Numbered from the stretch's first letter, positions 44,122 through 53,791 are shown. The stretch is 64,000 nucleotides of DNA from Methylorubrum populi (GCF_002355515.1 NZ_AP014809.1:3992501-4056500); one strand, 5' to 3'. Notes: generated from the sequence alone by a model not told the origin. Numbers and translations are program-made.

Positions 44122-44622
44122 CGTATCCGGACATCAGACGCATCAGGTGACGGCACCGGGGAGGCGGCCTCGAGCGACGTCAGGCCAAGATGGACGATTG
44201 CATCCGCCAAGATCAATAAAAGCAAAATCCAAATATTTGCGCTAACTTGAAGAGAAAATCTCCAATAAATAGATGTTGCGACAGGATTATTTCGCCATCA
44301 CGAACGTCAAACGAAAATCCCTTTCGCGGCACCGCCAGCTCCGCATCGTCGACCCTGCACCATCGCCTTGGGGGCCGTTGGAGCGAGTGCTCCCGCAACG
44401 GAGGCCGAATCGGATGCGGCGGCAACGAAAACGTGCCTTGCCGTCCGTCCCGGATTGCAAGATCCCTCGCACGACCCTTCAAGCCGGTGCGGCCCCGACA
44501 GGTCGAAACCGGTATCCATGAACAGGCCGACGAGGGCTCTGCGCCGCGACGGGTCGATGCTGTGCCAACAGCCGCGGTCCGGGTGCTCGACCCTCACGGT
44601 GCAGCCGAGACGACAGCCTCCC

Positions 44623-45624
44623 ATGTCGACGACGAGCGGTTCCGCGCAGGTCGCGGGAACGGACGAACCTGCCGCTCATCGGGGCGGCCTCGCGCCGAGC
44701 GCGCCGGATCCGTCGCTGTTCCAGCGCTTCATCCCCGAGATCGCGCACCGGACGAGCGGCGAGATCCTGACCCATCCCGACTTCGCGCCGATGCGCCGAC
44801 GCTACGTCGCCGGCACGATGGCGTGCTACGAGATCGCCTCCTTCCCCGGAGGCTGGCAGAGCGCGGCCTATCGGGTCGCGATCATCAGCGCGATCATCTG
44901 CCTCCATGCGGCCTGGAATCCGGCGGACCGGGCGACGTGGCCGACGCTGGCGCGGCTCAAGGAGGCGGGGGCGACCTTCGGGCTCTCGAGCCCGCGGCAG
45001 ATCGATGATCTCGTCGCCCGCCTCGTCGAGACGAACTACGTCGTTCTGGAGCGCCCCGACGCCGACGGCCGGCTGCGGCTGCTGGTGCCGACGGACAAGC
45101 TCCTGGCCTGGGACCGGGTCTTGCTGTCATCCTATTACGGCGTGCTGCAGGACCTCTATCCGGACCCCGGATACGGTCCCGCCGTGGCCCGCGATCCGGC
45201 CTTTCATCTGGCCCAGCGCCGGGTCTCGGTCGGGATGTTCAACGTCATCGGCCGGTTCATCGCGCGAAACGGCGACATCGTCCCGTTCCTGCAGATGTAC
45301 CAGGGCTTCCAAATCCTGATGCGTGTGATCCTGCTGAGGGAGGCGGATGCGGAGGCCACGATCCGCGACGGCGATTTCTCCGACATCATGACGCGCTTCG
45401 GAGTATCCCGCTCCCATGTCCGCAACACCCTGGCAGCGGCCGAAGCGGGGGGCCTGCTCACGCATGACGGCCGGGGACGCAAGCATCTCGGGCCGACACC
45501 CCGCGGTCTGGCGGCCGTGGACCGTTTCATCGCGGACACCCTCGCCTCGCACGACATGACCTATCGCATGGCGCTCGCGAGCCTGAAGGCGGAACCGGCC
45601 CGGTCGTCGGGCACGCCCGCCTGA
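44623..45624 (+). CDS. Probable winged-helix transcriptional regulator, unknown family
   Basis: 333 residues from ATG at 44623; other in-frame starts lie upstream but lack clear ribosome-binding sites. Two helix-turn-helix-like segments are visible: ARLKEAGATFGLSSPRQIDDLVARL (about 105-130) and SDIMTRFGVSRSHVRNTLAAAEAGGLLTHDGRGRKHLGPTPRGL (about 255-300), the latter with a basic wing. The region between them is helical. I recognise no family; the ABC operon diverges from it and it might regulate that operon, which is inferred only from position. Confidence 0.6.
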   Translation: MSTTSGSAQVAGTDEPAAHRGGLAPSAPDPSLFQRFIPEIAHRTSGEILTHPDFAPMRRRYVAGTMACYEIASFPGGWQSAAYRVAIISAIICLHAAWNPADRATWPTLARLKEAGATFGLSSPRQIDDLVARLVETNYVVLERPDADGRLRLLVPTDKLLAWDRVLLSSYYGVLQDLYPDPGYGPAVARDPAFHLAQRRVSVGMFNVIGRFIARNGDIVPFLQMYQGFQILMRVILLREADAEATIRDGDFSDIMTRFGVSRSHVRNTLAAAEAGGLLTHDGRGRKHLGPTPRGLAAVDRFIADTLASHDMTYRMALASLKAEPARSSGTPA

Positions 45625-45670
45625 TCCGACGGCATCTTCGGCGAGCGGCCTCCCGCCGCTTGCGCCGGGC

Positions 45671-45708
45671 AAAAGAAAAGGGCCGGCTCCCCTTAAGGAA
45701 GCCGGCCC
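45671..45708 (-). terminator. Rho-independent terminator of the giant flagellin gene
   Basis: A 9-bp GC stem (45680-45688 with 45700-45708, 11-base loop) is followed on the minus strand by TTTTCTTTT, 37 bp after the flagellin stop. Confidence 0.85.
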
Positions 45709-45745
45709 GTCCGTCGTGCCGAGCCGCGCTGCGGCGCGGATCGCC

Positions 45746-48700
45746 TTATCGCAGGAGCTGCAGGATGCCCTGCTGCGACTGGTTGGCCAGCGACAGCGCC
45801 GAGATCGCCAGCGAGTTGCGGGTCGAGAGCGCCTGGGAGTTGGCCGCCTCCTCGTTGAGGTCGGCGCTGGTCAGGTTGGCAGCCCCCGTATCGAGCACGG
45901 TGATGATCTGCTTGGTGAAGTCCTGCCGGTTCTGCACCACCGCGAGGTTCGAGCCGAGCGCGGCCGCGCGCGACTGGAGCTGGCTACTGGCGCTGTTGAT
46001 CTGATCGACGATCTTCTTGATGGCGCTGCTCTCCTGGAAATTGGTCTGGCCCACCGCCGAGAGGCCGAGGCTGGCCGCGTTGGTGGCGCTGCCCTGGACC
46101 TTGAGCGAGGACGAGCCCTTCTCGTTGAAGTTGATCGTGAGGTTGTCGCCGGACAGGAGGTTCACGCCGTTGAATCCGGCATCCGAGGCGAGCTGGTCCA
46201 TCTGCTTGAGCAGATCGTTGTAGGTCACCACGAGGTTGTTGCGGGCGTTGAGGCCGTCGCCGCCGAGATTGGCCGTGGCCGAGCCGGTGGTGAACGGGTT
46301 GCCGATGCCGCTCGCGATGACCGACAGGTTCTGGGCGCCGACGTCGTTCGAGGTGGTGATCGAGATCTTGCCCGTCAGCGAGTCGATGGTCGCCTGGGCA
46401 TTGGCCGGGGCCAGCGCCTCGTTGAGCTGGGCCAGCGTCGAGACCTGGCCCGGCGCGTTTCCAAAGGTGATGGTGGCCGTGTTCATGCTCGTCCCGCTGC
46501 CGACCTGGACGGTGATCGACTTGCCGGCCAGCGCGCTCTGCGAGGACGGCTGGCCGGCGCCTGCCGCGAAGTCCGTCGCAGTAAAGCCCAGGTTCGACAC
46601 CTTCGAGGTGGCGGTCGAACCGTCCCCGAGCTGCACCGCGGTCCGCGAATCGGCGGCGGTGAAGCTGAACTTGTTGGTCGTCGCGTCGTAGCTTGCCGTC
46701 ACCGCGCCGTTGGTCGCCGCACCGACCTTCTGCACGAGCGAGCCGATCGTGTCGGTCGCCGTCAGGTTCACGGTCTGGCCGTTGACCGAGAAGCTGTCGC
46801 CGCCCTTGAAGCCGAGCGTCGAGATCAGCGAGGTCTGGCCCGGGTCGGAGATGCCAGCGACCGAGGCTTCCGTGCTCGCGACCCCGAGCGTGTTGTACTC
46901 CGAGCCCTTGATCGTGAATGAATTGCCGTCGGCGCCCCCCGTGAAGGTGAGCTTGGTGCCGGCCTGGTCCTTGCCCGCGGCGACGCCGGTGATCGAACTC
47001 TTGGCATTGATGGCGGCGATCGCCTCGTCGAGCGTGGCCGAGCCGGCGATGGCGATCTCCGTGCCGTTCACCGTCACGGATTGCGCGGCGCCCTGGTTGT
47101 TGTTGACCCTCTGCGTGATGCCCGAGAAGCCGCTGGAGGCGGCGTTGCTCGACTGCACGGTAAAGGCGGAGCCGTCGGCCTTGCCGGTGAGCTTGATCTT
47201 GCCCGCGTTTTCGGGATCGACGGCGGCGCTGACGCCGGTGGTCGTGGTGGCGGCGTTGATGGCGGCGATGGCGGCCGCCTGGTTCGCGCCGGCCGCGATG
47301 GGGATCGGGCTGCCATTGATCGTCAGCGTCTGCGCGGCCGACGCCTTGCCGTTGTCAGCGGTCACCGGGCTGGTCCCGAAGCCCAGCGTGCTGTTGGGTC
47401 CGCCCGTCACCGTGAAGCCGGCGCCGGTCGCCGCGCCCTTGAGCATGATCTTGCCGTCCGCCGAGGCCGAAGCGGTCACGCCGGTCGTGCCGGACTTGTC
47501 GTTGATGGCTGCCAGGGCGCCCGCCAGAACCTTGGCATCGCTGTCCCCCGCCGCGCCGCCCCGGATCGTGACCTGCTGGTCGCCGCCGGTCGCCCCCTTG
47601 ATCGTGATCGTCTGGCTGTCGGCGGCCTTCTGGCCGGTCGAGAGCGACGGCGTGGCAGTGAAGCCGCCGCCGGGGCCGGTGCTGGCGATGTTCAGCGCGG
47701 AGCCGTCGGCCTTGCCGGTGAACACCAGCCTGCCGCTGCTGCCATCGACGGTGATGCCGCTGTTGGTCCGGGTGAGTTCCGCCTGGATCTTCGCGGCGGC
47801 GATCGTGGCCGACGTCTCCGTCGACGTGAGATCGACCGCGTAGGTCGTCGCGGTGGCGCCCGAGCCCGACGTGATCGTCAGCTTCGCGCCGCTGGCGCCG
47901 GGAGCCGCGTAGGAGGCAGTGCCAGTGACGGTGCCGGCGGTCCCGACCTGATTGCCCGTGGACGCCGTGCCCGCGCCGGAGAAGCCCCCTGCAGCCGACG
48001 CGGGGCTGACGGTCACGTTGGCGTTGTTCGCGCTCGCCGTGAAGACGAGAGCTGTTCCCCCGGCGTTCTTGCCGACGGTGATGGATGAGCCCGCGGCGGT
48101 CAGGGCGCCGCCGATCGCAGTCACGGCCGCATCGATGCTGGCGCCCGCGGCGAGGTCGACGGAGATCGGCGTCGTGTTGGCGGTGTCGGAGATGGCGAGA
48201 CGAACGCCGCCGGCACCCGGCGCCACGTAGGTGGCACCCGTGACGCTGCCCTTCGTTGTCGCGTCAGCGTTGGTGCTGGTCGAAGCGGAGGCGATGCCGG
48301 CACCGGGTCCGCTGCTGGACACGGTCAGGGCGCTCCCGTCGGTCTTGCCGGTGAAGACGAGTGCATTGCCGCCGGCATTGAGCGCGACCGAGATGCCGCT
48401 GTTCTGGCCGAGCCCCGCTTGAATCTTGCCCAGAGCGGTGCCGATCGCATCGCCCTGCGCGAGTTCGACGGTGATCGGGCTGTCCGTTCCCGACTTGATC
48501 GTCAGCTTCGCGCCGCCCGCTCCGGGAGCCGCGTAGGTCCCGCCGGTGACGGTCCCGCTTTGCGCCGCCACGGCATTGGTGGCACTCACAGGCGCGGTGA
48601 AGCCGGTCAGCGCGGCGGCGCCGGTGATGCTCAGCGCGGATCCGTCGGCCTTGCCGGTGAAGACGAGGTTGCCGCCGCTCACCGCAGCCTTGATGCCGCT

Positions 48701-50434
48701 GGTGCCGAACGCGTCGTTCAACTTCCGGGCCGCGATCTCCTTCGAGTCGCCGGCCGCAAGATCGACGGTGAAGGTGTTTCCGCTGCCGCCCGCCCCCGAA
48801 GTGATCGCGAGGCGTGCACCGCCCGCGGTTGGAGCGCTGTAGGCCGCCGTCAGCGTGCCGGCCACCGCGCCGGCGGGCGCCTGGAAGGCGCCGCTGGCCG
48901 TCGTCGTGGCGGCCGTGCCGTCGGGCGTGAAGACGCCGCTCACCGTGGCCGCGAGGCTGGTGCTCGTCGGCGTCGCCGCGAAGCCGCTGGAGGCGGGGTT
49001 CGAGGAGGCGACGGTGAAGGCGGAGCCGTCGGCCTTGCCGGTGAGGAGGAGGCGGGTGGCGTCGGCAGGATCCTTGGCGGCGGAGACGCCGGTCGTGCCC
49101 TTCTGATTGTTGATCGCCGTGACCGCCGCGTCGATGTCGCCGCCGCCCGCGATGGTGATCTGGGTGCCGTTGATCGTCAGCGTCTGGCTTGCCGCCGGGG
49201 CGCCGTTCGCCGTGGTAAGCGCGGTCGAGCCGAAGCCGAGGGTGTTGCCGGGGCTGCCCGTCACGGTGAAGTTCGTGCCGTCCGTCCTGCCGCTGAGCAC
49301 CAGCCGCTGTCCGGTGCCGCCGTCCGACTCGAAGGTGGCGGTGACGCCGGTGGGCGGGCTGCCTGCGCTGGTGGCGTCGTTGATGGCCTGGAGCACCGCC
49401 TTCCTGACGTCGGCCGCGTCGTCGCCCGCCCGGCCGCCCGAGATCGTGATCTCGCGGGTGCCGATCGTCAGCTTCTGGCTCTGGGCCGCGACGTTGTTGG
49501 CCGAGACCGCCGCCGTGGCTCCGAAGCCCGTACCGGCCGCGCCGGTGCCGCTGGCCGAGACCCGGATCTGGTCGCCGTTGGTGTCGCCCGTGAAGGCGAG
49601 CTTGCCGTCGCGGTCGAGCGAGACCGCCACCGTCGAGCGATTGTTCGGGTTGGCCGGGTCCGCGTTGAATGCGTTGATCCTGGTCTTGATCGCCTCGACC
49701 GCTTGGTCGGCGGTGATGTTCTGGGCCAGATTGACTTCGATGGTCCGCTCCGACGTGCCGGTCCCGGCCTTGATGGTCAGCTTCGTGGTACCGTCGAAGC
49801 CGGCCGAGGCGAAGGCGCTGCCTCCGGTCACCGTCCCTGCGACCGCGTTGCCCGGTGCACTGAACGCGGAGACGCCCGCCGCCTTGGCCGCCGTCGGCGT
49901 CGTGGCGGTGAAGGTGGTGCCGCGCATCGTCGACGGCGCGGCGGTCGGCTTGTAATCGACGCTGCCGGTCACCGTCGCCGCCACCGCCGCGGTGGGAAGG
50001 CCGTTGGTGAGGGTGCCGACCGACTTGTCGGAAACCGCCGTGGTCGGGCCCGTGGAGAGCAGGTTGGTAGCGCTCGCTCCCGACAGGGCGGTCGAGACCG
50101 AGGCGGCCTTCGAGGTGAAGGCGTTGGTGGCGGCGAGCGCCTGCTGCGCCGTCGACTTGAGCTGGCTGGTCAGGTTCTGGAGCTTGGACAGGCCGGTATT
50201 GGCCGCCTGGATCGTCTGCACGCCGTTCGAGATGCCGTCGAGCAGCGACGACAGCTCGGTCGAGCGGGAGCTCAGATTGTTGGCAGTGAAGAAGTTGATC
50301 GGATTGTCGAGCGCCGAGTTGACCTTCTTGCCCGTCGAGAGCCGGCTCTGCGTCGTCGCGAGCAGGCTCGCAGTATCCTGGAGCGAGAGCAGGTTCTGCC
50401 GCGTCGCGGCCGAGAGCGTGATGCTGGAAGACAT
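45746..50434 (-). CDS. Giant flagellin with about twelve internal repeats
   Basis: 1562 residues, three to four times a usual flagellin. The N-terminal D0/D1 core is at 1-118 (LLSLQDTASLLATTQSRLSTGKKVN, DNPINFFTANNLSSRS, GISNGVQTIQAAN) and the C-terminal core at 1397-1562 (NLVVTYNDLLKQMDQLASDAGFNG, LTSADLNEEAANSQALSTRNSLAISAL). Between them (about 213-1380) I count roughly twelve degenerate units of 75-105 residues. Each begins LTI or LTINGTxI, has an AI or AIN helix and GTTGVxA, and contains LxFTGKADGSAFTV; they resemble the flagellin hook IN (Flagellin_IN) motif. Units at 532-930 share a YAAPGAGGAKLTI start. I see no Cys. The units would be exposed on the filament surface. No other flagellar gene is nearby. 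Confidence 0.9.
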   Translation of the reverse strand: MSSSITLSAATRQNLLSLQDTASLLATTQSRLSTGKKVNSALDNPINFFTANNLSSRSTELSSLLDGISNGVQTIQAANTGLSKLQNLTSQLKSTAQQALAATNAFTSKAASVSTALSGASATNLLSTGPTTAVSDKSVGTLTNGLPTAAVAATVTGSVDYKPTAAPSTMRGTTFTATTPTAAKAAGVSAFSAPGNAVAGTVTGGSAFASAGFDGTTKLTIKAGTGTSERTIEVNLAQNITADQAVEAIKTRINAFNADPANPNNRSTVAVSLDRDGKLAFTGDTNGDQIRVSASGTGAAGTGFGATAAVSANNVAAQSQKLTIGTREITISGGRAGDDAADVRKAVLQAINDATSAGSPPTGVTATFESDGGTGQRLVLSGRTDGTNFTVTGSPGNTLGFGSTALTTANGAPAASQTLTINGTQITIAGGGDIDAAVTAINNQKGTTGVSAAKDPADATRLLLTGKADGSAFTVASSNPASSGFAATPTSTSLAATVSGVFTPDGTAATTTASGAFQAPAGAVAGTLTAAYSAPTAGGARLAITSGAGGSGNTFTVDLAAGDSKEIAARKLNDAFGTSGIKAAVSGGNLVFTGKADGSALSITGAAALTGFTAPVSATNAVAAQSGTVTGGTYAAPGAGGAKLTIKSGTDSPITVELAQGDAIGTALGKIQAGLGQNSGISVALNAGGNALVFTGKTDGSALTVSSSGPGAGIASASTSTNADATTKGSVTGATYVAPGAGGVRLAISDTANTTPISVDLAAGASIDAAVTAIGGALTAAGSSITVGKNAGGTALVFTASANNANVTVSPASAAGGFSGAGTASTGNQVGTAGTVTGTASYAAPGASGAKLTITSGSGATATTYAVDLTSTETSATIAAAKIQAELTRTNSGITVDGSSGRLVFTGKADGSALNIASTGPGGGFTATPSLSTGQKAADSQTITIKGATGGDQQVTIRGGAAGDSDAKVLAGALAAINDKSGTTGVTASASADGKIMLKGAATGAGFTVTGGPNSTLGFGTSPVTADNGKASAAQTLTINGSPIPIAAGANQAAAIAAINAATTTTGVSAAVDPENAGKIKLTGKADGSAFTVQSSNAASSGFSGITQRVNNNQGAAQSVTVNGTEIAIAGSATLDEAIAAINAKSSITGVAAGKDQAGTKLTFTGGADGNSFTIKGSEYNTLGVASTEASVAGISDPGQTSLISTLGFKGGDSFSVNGQTVNLTATDTIGSLVQKVGAATNGAVTASYDATTNKFSFTAADSRTAVQLGDGSTATSKVSNLGFTATDFAAGAGQPSSQSALAGKSITVQVGSGTSMNTATITFGNAPGQVSTLAQLNEALAPANAQATIDSLTGKISITTSNDVGAQNLSVIASGIGNPFTTGSATANLGGDGLNARNNLVVTYNDLLKQMDQLASDAGFNGVNLLSGDNLTINFNEKGSSSLKVQGSATNAASLGLSAVGQTNFQESSAIKKIVDQINSASSQLQSRAAALGSNLAVVQNRQDFTKQIITVLDTGAANLTSADLNEEAANSQALSTRNSLAISALSLANQSQQGILQLLR

Positions 50435-51070
50435 GGAGCGACCCGATCCTCTGGAGCCGACGTGTCGGCGGTGAGGGGATCAAGCGCCCGGCGCAATTGA
50501 TGCCGATCTAAGTATTTGCAGGAGATCCCTGGAATTTGGTCGCAGAATATCTCAAGATAGTCTCATTTCATCTCAAGCATTCTTCTTGTCACGAAGTATA
50601 TCAAAAAACTCCCATTTCGTCTCGAATCCGCCCTTGATCCCGCGGCGCGGCATTTGCCGGCCGCCCTCCACTTCTGCAAATCCTGACGCGTCGCCCTGAA
50701 GCATGGCCGTGGAGCGTCACGATGAAGGGATGCGGCACTCGTCCGCCGCGTCCGAACCCGACCCGCGAAGCCCGAGGCCGAAGCCGCTCCGATCGTCGCA
50801 AAATTTGACGCAGCAGCCCGATTGTCCGATTTCGAGACAATCTGTAGTTCCTAGAATATCAAATGAAAGCACAGAAAATGATTGGTATATCCGCACCTAT
50901 CTAACGATACAAAATTATAATTTGACATGTCAGATGCAATCATTTGTATTTATCGCAATAAAATCTTGTCGCCATGCGTATCGGCGCGAAGATCAATGCA
51001 GAGTTGCGGCCAACTCTCGGCCGCAAATGTGAAACGAGCCGCGGCATCCCTAGTCAGAGACTTGCCAGCC
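50435..51070. other. A/T-rich spacer upstream of the flagellin and AraC genes
   Basis: Much of this 636-bp divergent region is markedly lower in G+C than the window as a whole, especially about 50500-50600 and 50850-50960. It must hold the promoters of both genes. I see no open frame with a ribosome-binding site and codon bias. A distinct motif cannot be named. Confidence 0.5.
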
Positions 51071-52078
51071 ATGTCGAGAATCCTTCGAGACCGCTTCGAA
51101 GCATCGGCGGATCCTGCCGCGCTGCGTGCGGATTGGATCGCGGCGATGTCACCGGTCTTTCAGGCGACCCTGCCGAGCGGACGCCCGCTGTCCGGGTCGA
51201 TCATGATGGACAACTACCATCTCGGCGATCTGCTCGTCGGCGAGGTTCGCGCTCCGGCGCAGATCCTCGAACGGACGCCCCGCATGGTCGCGCAGCAGGG
51301 CCTCGACCATCTGTTGCTTCAGTTCTACCACTCCGGAACCAGCCGGGTCGAAGTGGCGTGGGGCGAGACGGATGTCGGCCCGAACCTGTGTGTCCTGTTC
51401 GACCTCGCCCAGCCGACAACCGTCGTCGCGGAACCGGTCCACGCGACCAATCTCCTCCTGCCGCGCGCCCTCGTCGCCGAAAAAGTGCCGAACATCGAGT
51501 CGCTGCACGGCCACGCCTTCGATTACGCGGCGGATCGCGTCAGTCGTCTGTTCTTCACCTGCGTGCGCGAGCTCGTGGACTGCGCCGACGCGCTCGACGT
51601 CCGCCAGCTGCCGCATATCAGCCAAGCCGTCGCGATGCTCGGCAGCGCCTGTCTGCGGGGGCGCGCCGCGGATCGGCCGGCGAGCGAGGTGCAGCTCAGC
51701 ATCACCATCCGGCGGCACATCGAGAAGGAACTCGGCTCGCCGCGTCTCGATGCCGAAACGCTGGCCGCGCATTTCGGGCTCTCCCGCGCGACCCTCTACC
51801 GGCAATTCGCCGCGGAGGGCGGCGTGCAGCGCTTCATCCGCGAGCGGCGCCTGCTGCGGGCGATGCGGATGCTGACACACCCCTCTTCCACGGGCCGCCC
51901 CCGCGTCTCGGCGGTGGCCTACGCGACGGGCTTTTCCGACGAGAAGACCTTCAGCCGCGCCTTCAAGCGCCGGTTCGGCTTCCTGCCGCGGGAAACCGAG
52001 GCGGGCTCCGCCGTCTGGGGTCGGGCCGACGACGCGCAGCCGGTTCTGCAATCCTGGCTCAAGGAGTTGGCAGCCTGA
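51071..52078 (+). CDS. AraC-family transcriptional regulator
   Basis: 335 residues from ATG at 51071. A ligand-binding N-terminal half (AraC-binding-like; HLGDLLVGEVRAPAQIL, HHLLLQFYHSG-type segment) is joined to a two-HTH AraC domain at about 225-320: RLDAETLAAHFGLSRATLYRQFAAEGGVQRFIRERRL, then RVSAVAYATGFSDEKTFSRAFKRRFG. The inducer is unknown. It diverges from the giant flagellin gene, and could regulate it. Confidence 0.88.
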   Translation: MSRILRDRFEASADPAALRADWIAAMSPVFQATLPSGRPLSGSIMMDNYHLGDLLVGEVRAPAQILERTPRMVAQQGLDHLLLQFYHSGTSRVEVAWGETDVGPNLCVLFDLAQPTTVVAEPVHATNLLLPRALVAEKVPNIESLHGHAFDYAADRVSRLFFTCVRELVDCADALDVRQLPHISQAVAMLGSACLRGRAADRPASEVQLSITIRRHIEKELGSPRLDAETLAAHFGLSRATLYRQFAAEGGVQRFIRERRLLRAMRMLTHPSSTGRPRVSAVAYATGFSDEKTFSRAFKRRFGFLPRETEAGSAVWGRADDAQPVLQSWLKELAA

Positions 52079-52174
52079 CCCCGCACGGACGGCGATGTCT
52101 CGCCCGCATCACGGGAGGGTGCGAGGGCCGCGGCCTGTCCTTGAGACTTTGCGCGACGACTTGATCGTCACCGC

Positions 52175-52188
52175 TTGATCCACCTCAA
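52175..52188 (+). promoter_or_regulatory. FixK/FNR-type box upstream of hsp20
   Basis: TTGATCCACCTCAA (minus strand TTGAGGTGGATCAA) fits the TTGA-N6-TCAA consensus exactly, with the fuller TTGAT-N4-ATCAA matched except at one position. It lies 71 bp before the hsp20 start. Confidence 0.7.
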
Positions 52189-52259
52189 CGCCGAGACGGC
52201 GCGCCGACAGCAGACTCTCCCGGGACGGCGGAACGCAGCCGCCTGACGGGAGATGATCC

Positions 52260-52736
52260 ATGAATCTCAAATCGCTCCTCACGCTCGGCCACCGCTCCCA
52301 CGCTCCCTCGGCCGATCTGGGGGCCATGCCGCTCCCCTCGCATTCCCTCGTGGAGTCGATGCTCGGCGATCTCCGCCTCGGGCTCCCGCTCTTCCAGGGC
52401 GGTGCGGTGCCGCGGATGGATGTCGTCGAGAAGGACGGCAAGGTCGAGATCACCGCCGAGCTGCCGGGGCTCGCGCGTGACGACGTCAAGGTCGAGCTCG
52501 CCGACGACACCCTCGTCATCAGCGGCGAGAAGCGGCAGGAGAAGGAGCAGACCGAGGGGGCCCGCAAGGTCACGGAGCGCAGTTACGGCGCCTTCGTGCG
52601 CAGCCTGGAACTGCCAGCGGGCATCAAGGCCGAGGATATCCAGGCCAGCATGGACAAGGGCATTCTGACGGTGACGCTGCCCAAGGGCGCGCTGCCCCCG
52701 CGCGAGCCGAAGCGCATCGACATCAAGTCACCCTGA
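52260..52736 (+). CDS. Hsp20/alpha-crystallin small heat-shock protein
   Basis: 158 residues. The alpha-crystallin domain (about 52-150) is complete: PRMDVVEKDGKVEITAELPGL, DTLVISGEKRQEKE, RSYGAFVRSLELPAGI and the conserved DKGILTVTLPK. Small heat-shock proteins hold unfolding proteins. It is the first gene of the stress island and has a FixK-type box in its promoter region. Confidence 0.94.
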   Translation: MNLKSLLTLGHRSHAPSADLGAMPLPSHSLVESMLGDLRLGLPLFQGGAVPRMDVVEKDGKVEITAELPGLARDDVKVELADDTLVISGEKRQEKEQTEGARKVTERSYGAFVRSLELPAGIKAEDIQASMDKGILTVTLPKGALPPREPKRIDIKSP

Positions 52737-52794
52737 GGACGGCGCGGACGCCCGCTCGGCCGCCCGGGCGGCGATCGCCGCCGCGGGTCACGTT

Positions 52795-52808
52795 TTGCGC
52801 TGGATCAA
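52795..52808 (+). promoter_or_regulatory. FixK/FNR-type box upstream of the first universal stress gene
   Basis: TTGCGCTGGATCAA, an FNR/FixK-like 14-mer with a perfect ATCAA right half and TTG left half. It lies 145 bp before the start at 52954. Confidence 0.6.
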
Positions 52809-52953
52809 GGTCCGTCCGCCCACCGCGCCTAGCCTCGGCTTCCACCGAACGGCGCCTGCGATGCCGCATCCGGCTTCGGCTCCGCCGGTCCGAGGCCGAT
52901 CCGCCGGCCGCGCGGCGCGCCCACCGTCAATCTCCTGCGGCAGGAGCACTTCC

Positions 52954-53766
52954 ATGACCTATGCCAGCATCATGGTGGCCGTCGATCTCTCGGCCGAGGC
53001 GCGCGAGCGCGTCCACATCGCCGGACATTTGGCCGACGACTTCCGCGCCCGGCTGATCGGCGTCGCGGCGGAGGAGGCGTCCTTTACCGTCCCGCCGATC
53101 GGCCCGATCCCGGCGAGCGCCTACGCGCTGGCCGCCAACAACGAGCTCATCCTCAACGATCTCAAGCGCGCGCATGCCGTCTTCGAGGCGGCGGCGGGCG
53201 GGCGCAGCCGCATCGAATGGCGCTCGAACCTCGATTTCCCGCTACCGTTCCTGATCGGGCAGGCCGCAGCGGCCGACCTCGTGGTCGTCGGCCGAAAGGC
53301 CCCATCCGGTCCGCTGCTGTTCTCGGTCGATCCCGGTGATCTCGTCATGCATCTCGGGCGGCCCATCCTGGTGGTGCCCCCCGGCATCGATCACCTCGAC
53401 GTCCGGCGGGTCGCGGTCGGATGGAAGAACACCCGCGAGGCCCGCCGCGCGGTCAGGGACGCGCTGCCGTTCCTGTCCCGGGCCTCGCGGGTCGTCGTGG
53501 TGTCCATCGACGAAGGGCAGGGCACGGACGACACGGCGGACGTCGTCGGCTTCCTCCAGGCGCACGACATCGACGCCACGGCGACGCGCTGGGAGGCGGG
53601 CGGCGCCGCGACCTCCGAAGCGCTGGTCGAGGCGGCCTCGGAGCAGGCCGCCGACCTCATCGTCCTCGGCGCCTACGGCCACGGGCGCCTGCGCGAATGG
53701 GTCTTCGGCGGGGTCACCCGCGACCTGCTGGCCGGCGCGCCGATCAGCTGCCTGATGAGCCACTGA
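52954..53766 (+). CDS. Universal stress protein, tandem UspA domains
   Basis: 270 residues from ATG at 52954 (CAGGAG 7 bases upstream). Two Usp folds are joined: the first starts YASIMVAVDLSAEARERV, the second VRRVAVGWKNTREARRAV and ends with the ATP-binding motif GAYGHGRLREWVFGGVT (G-2x-G-9x-G). It probably acts in the cytoplasm during low-oxygen or energy stress. It has a FixK-type box upstream and the host-attachment-family gene follows 25 bp later. Confidence 0.9.
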   Translation: MTYASIMVAVDLSAEARERVHIAGHLADDFRARLIGVAAEEASFTVPPIGPIPASAYALAANNELILNDLKRAHAVFEAAAGGRSRIEWRSNLDFPLPFLIGQAAAADLVVVGRKAPSGPLLFSVDPGDLVMHLGRPILVVPPGIDHLDVRRVAVGWKNTREARRAVRDALPFLSRASRVVVVSIDEGQGTDDTADVVGFLQAHDIDATATRWEAGGAATSEALVEAASEQAADLIVLGAYGHGRLREWVFGGVTRDLLAGAPISCLMSH

Positions 53767-53791
53767 CCCGAGATCCGGCCCGGAGCCCCCG

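Noticed and set aside
48264..50483. A very long open frame (739 codons) on the minus strand in a second frame, within the flagellin gene
   Set aside because: It is a shadow frame of the GC-rich flagellin coding sequence; its product is arginine/histidine/glycine-rich with no fold, and the flagellin frame has clear family motifs.
48419..50500. A 693-codon open frame antisense to the flagellin
   Set aside because: Composition is that of a reversed GC-rich gene (Arg/Gly/Ala-rich) and there is no ribosome-binding site or family match.
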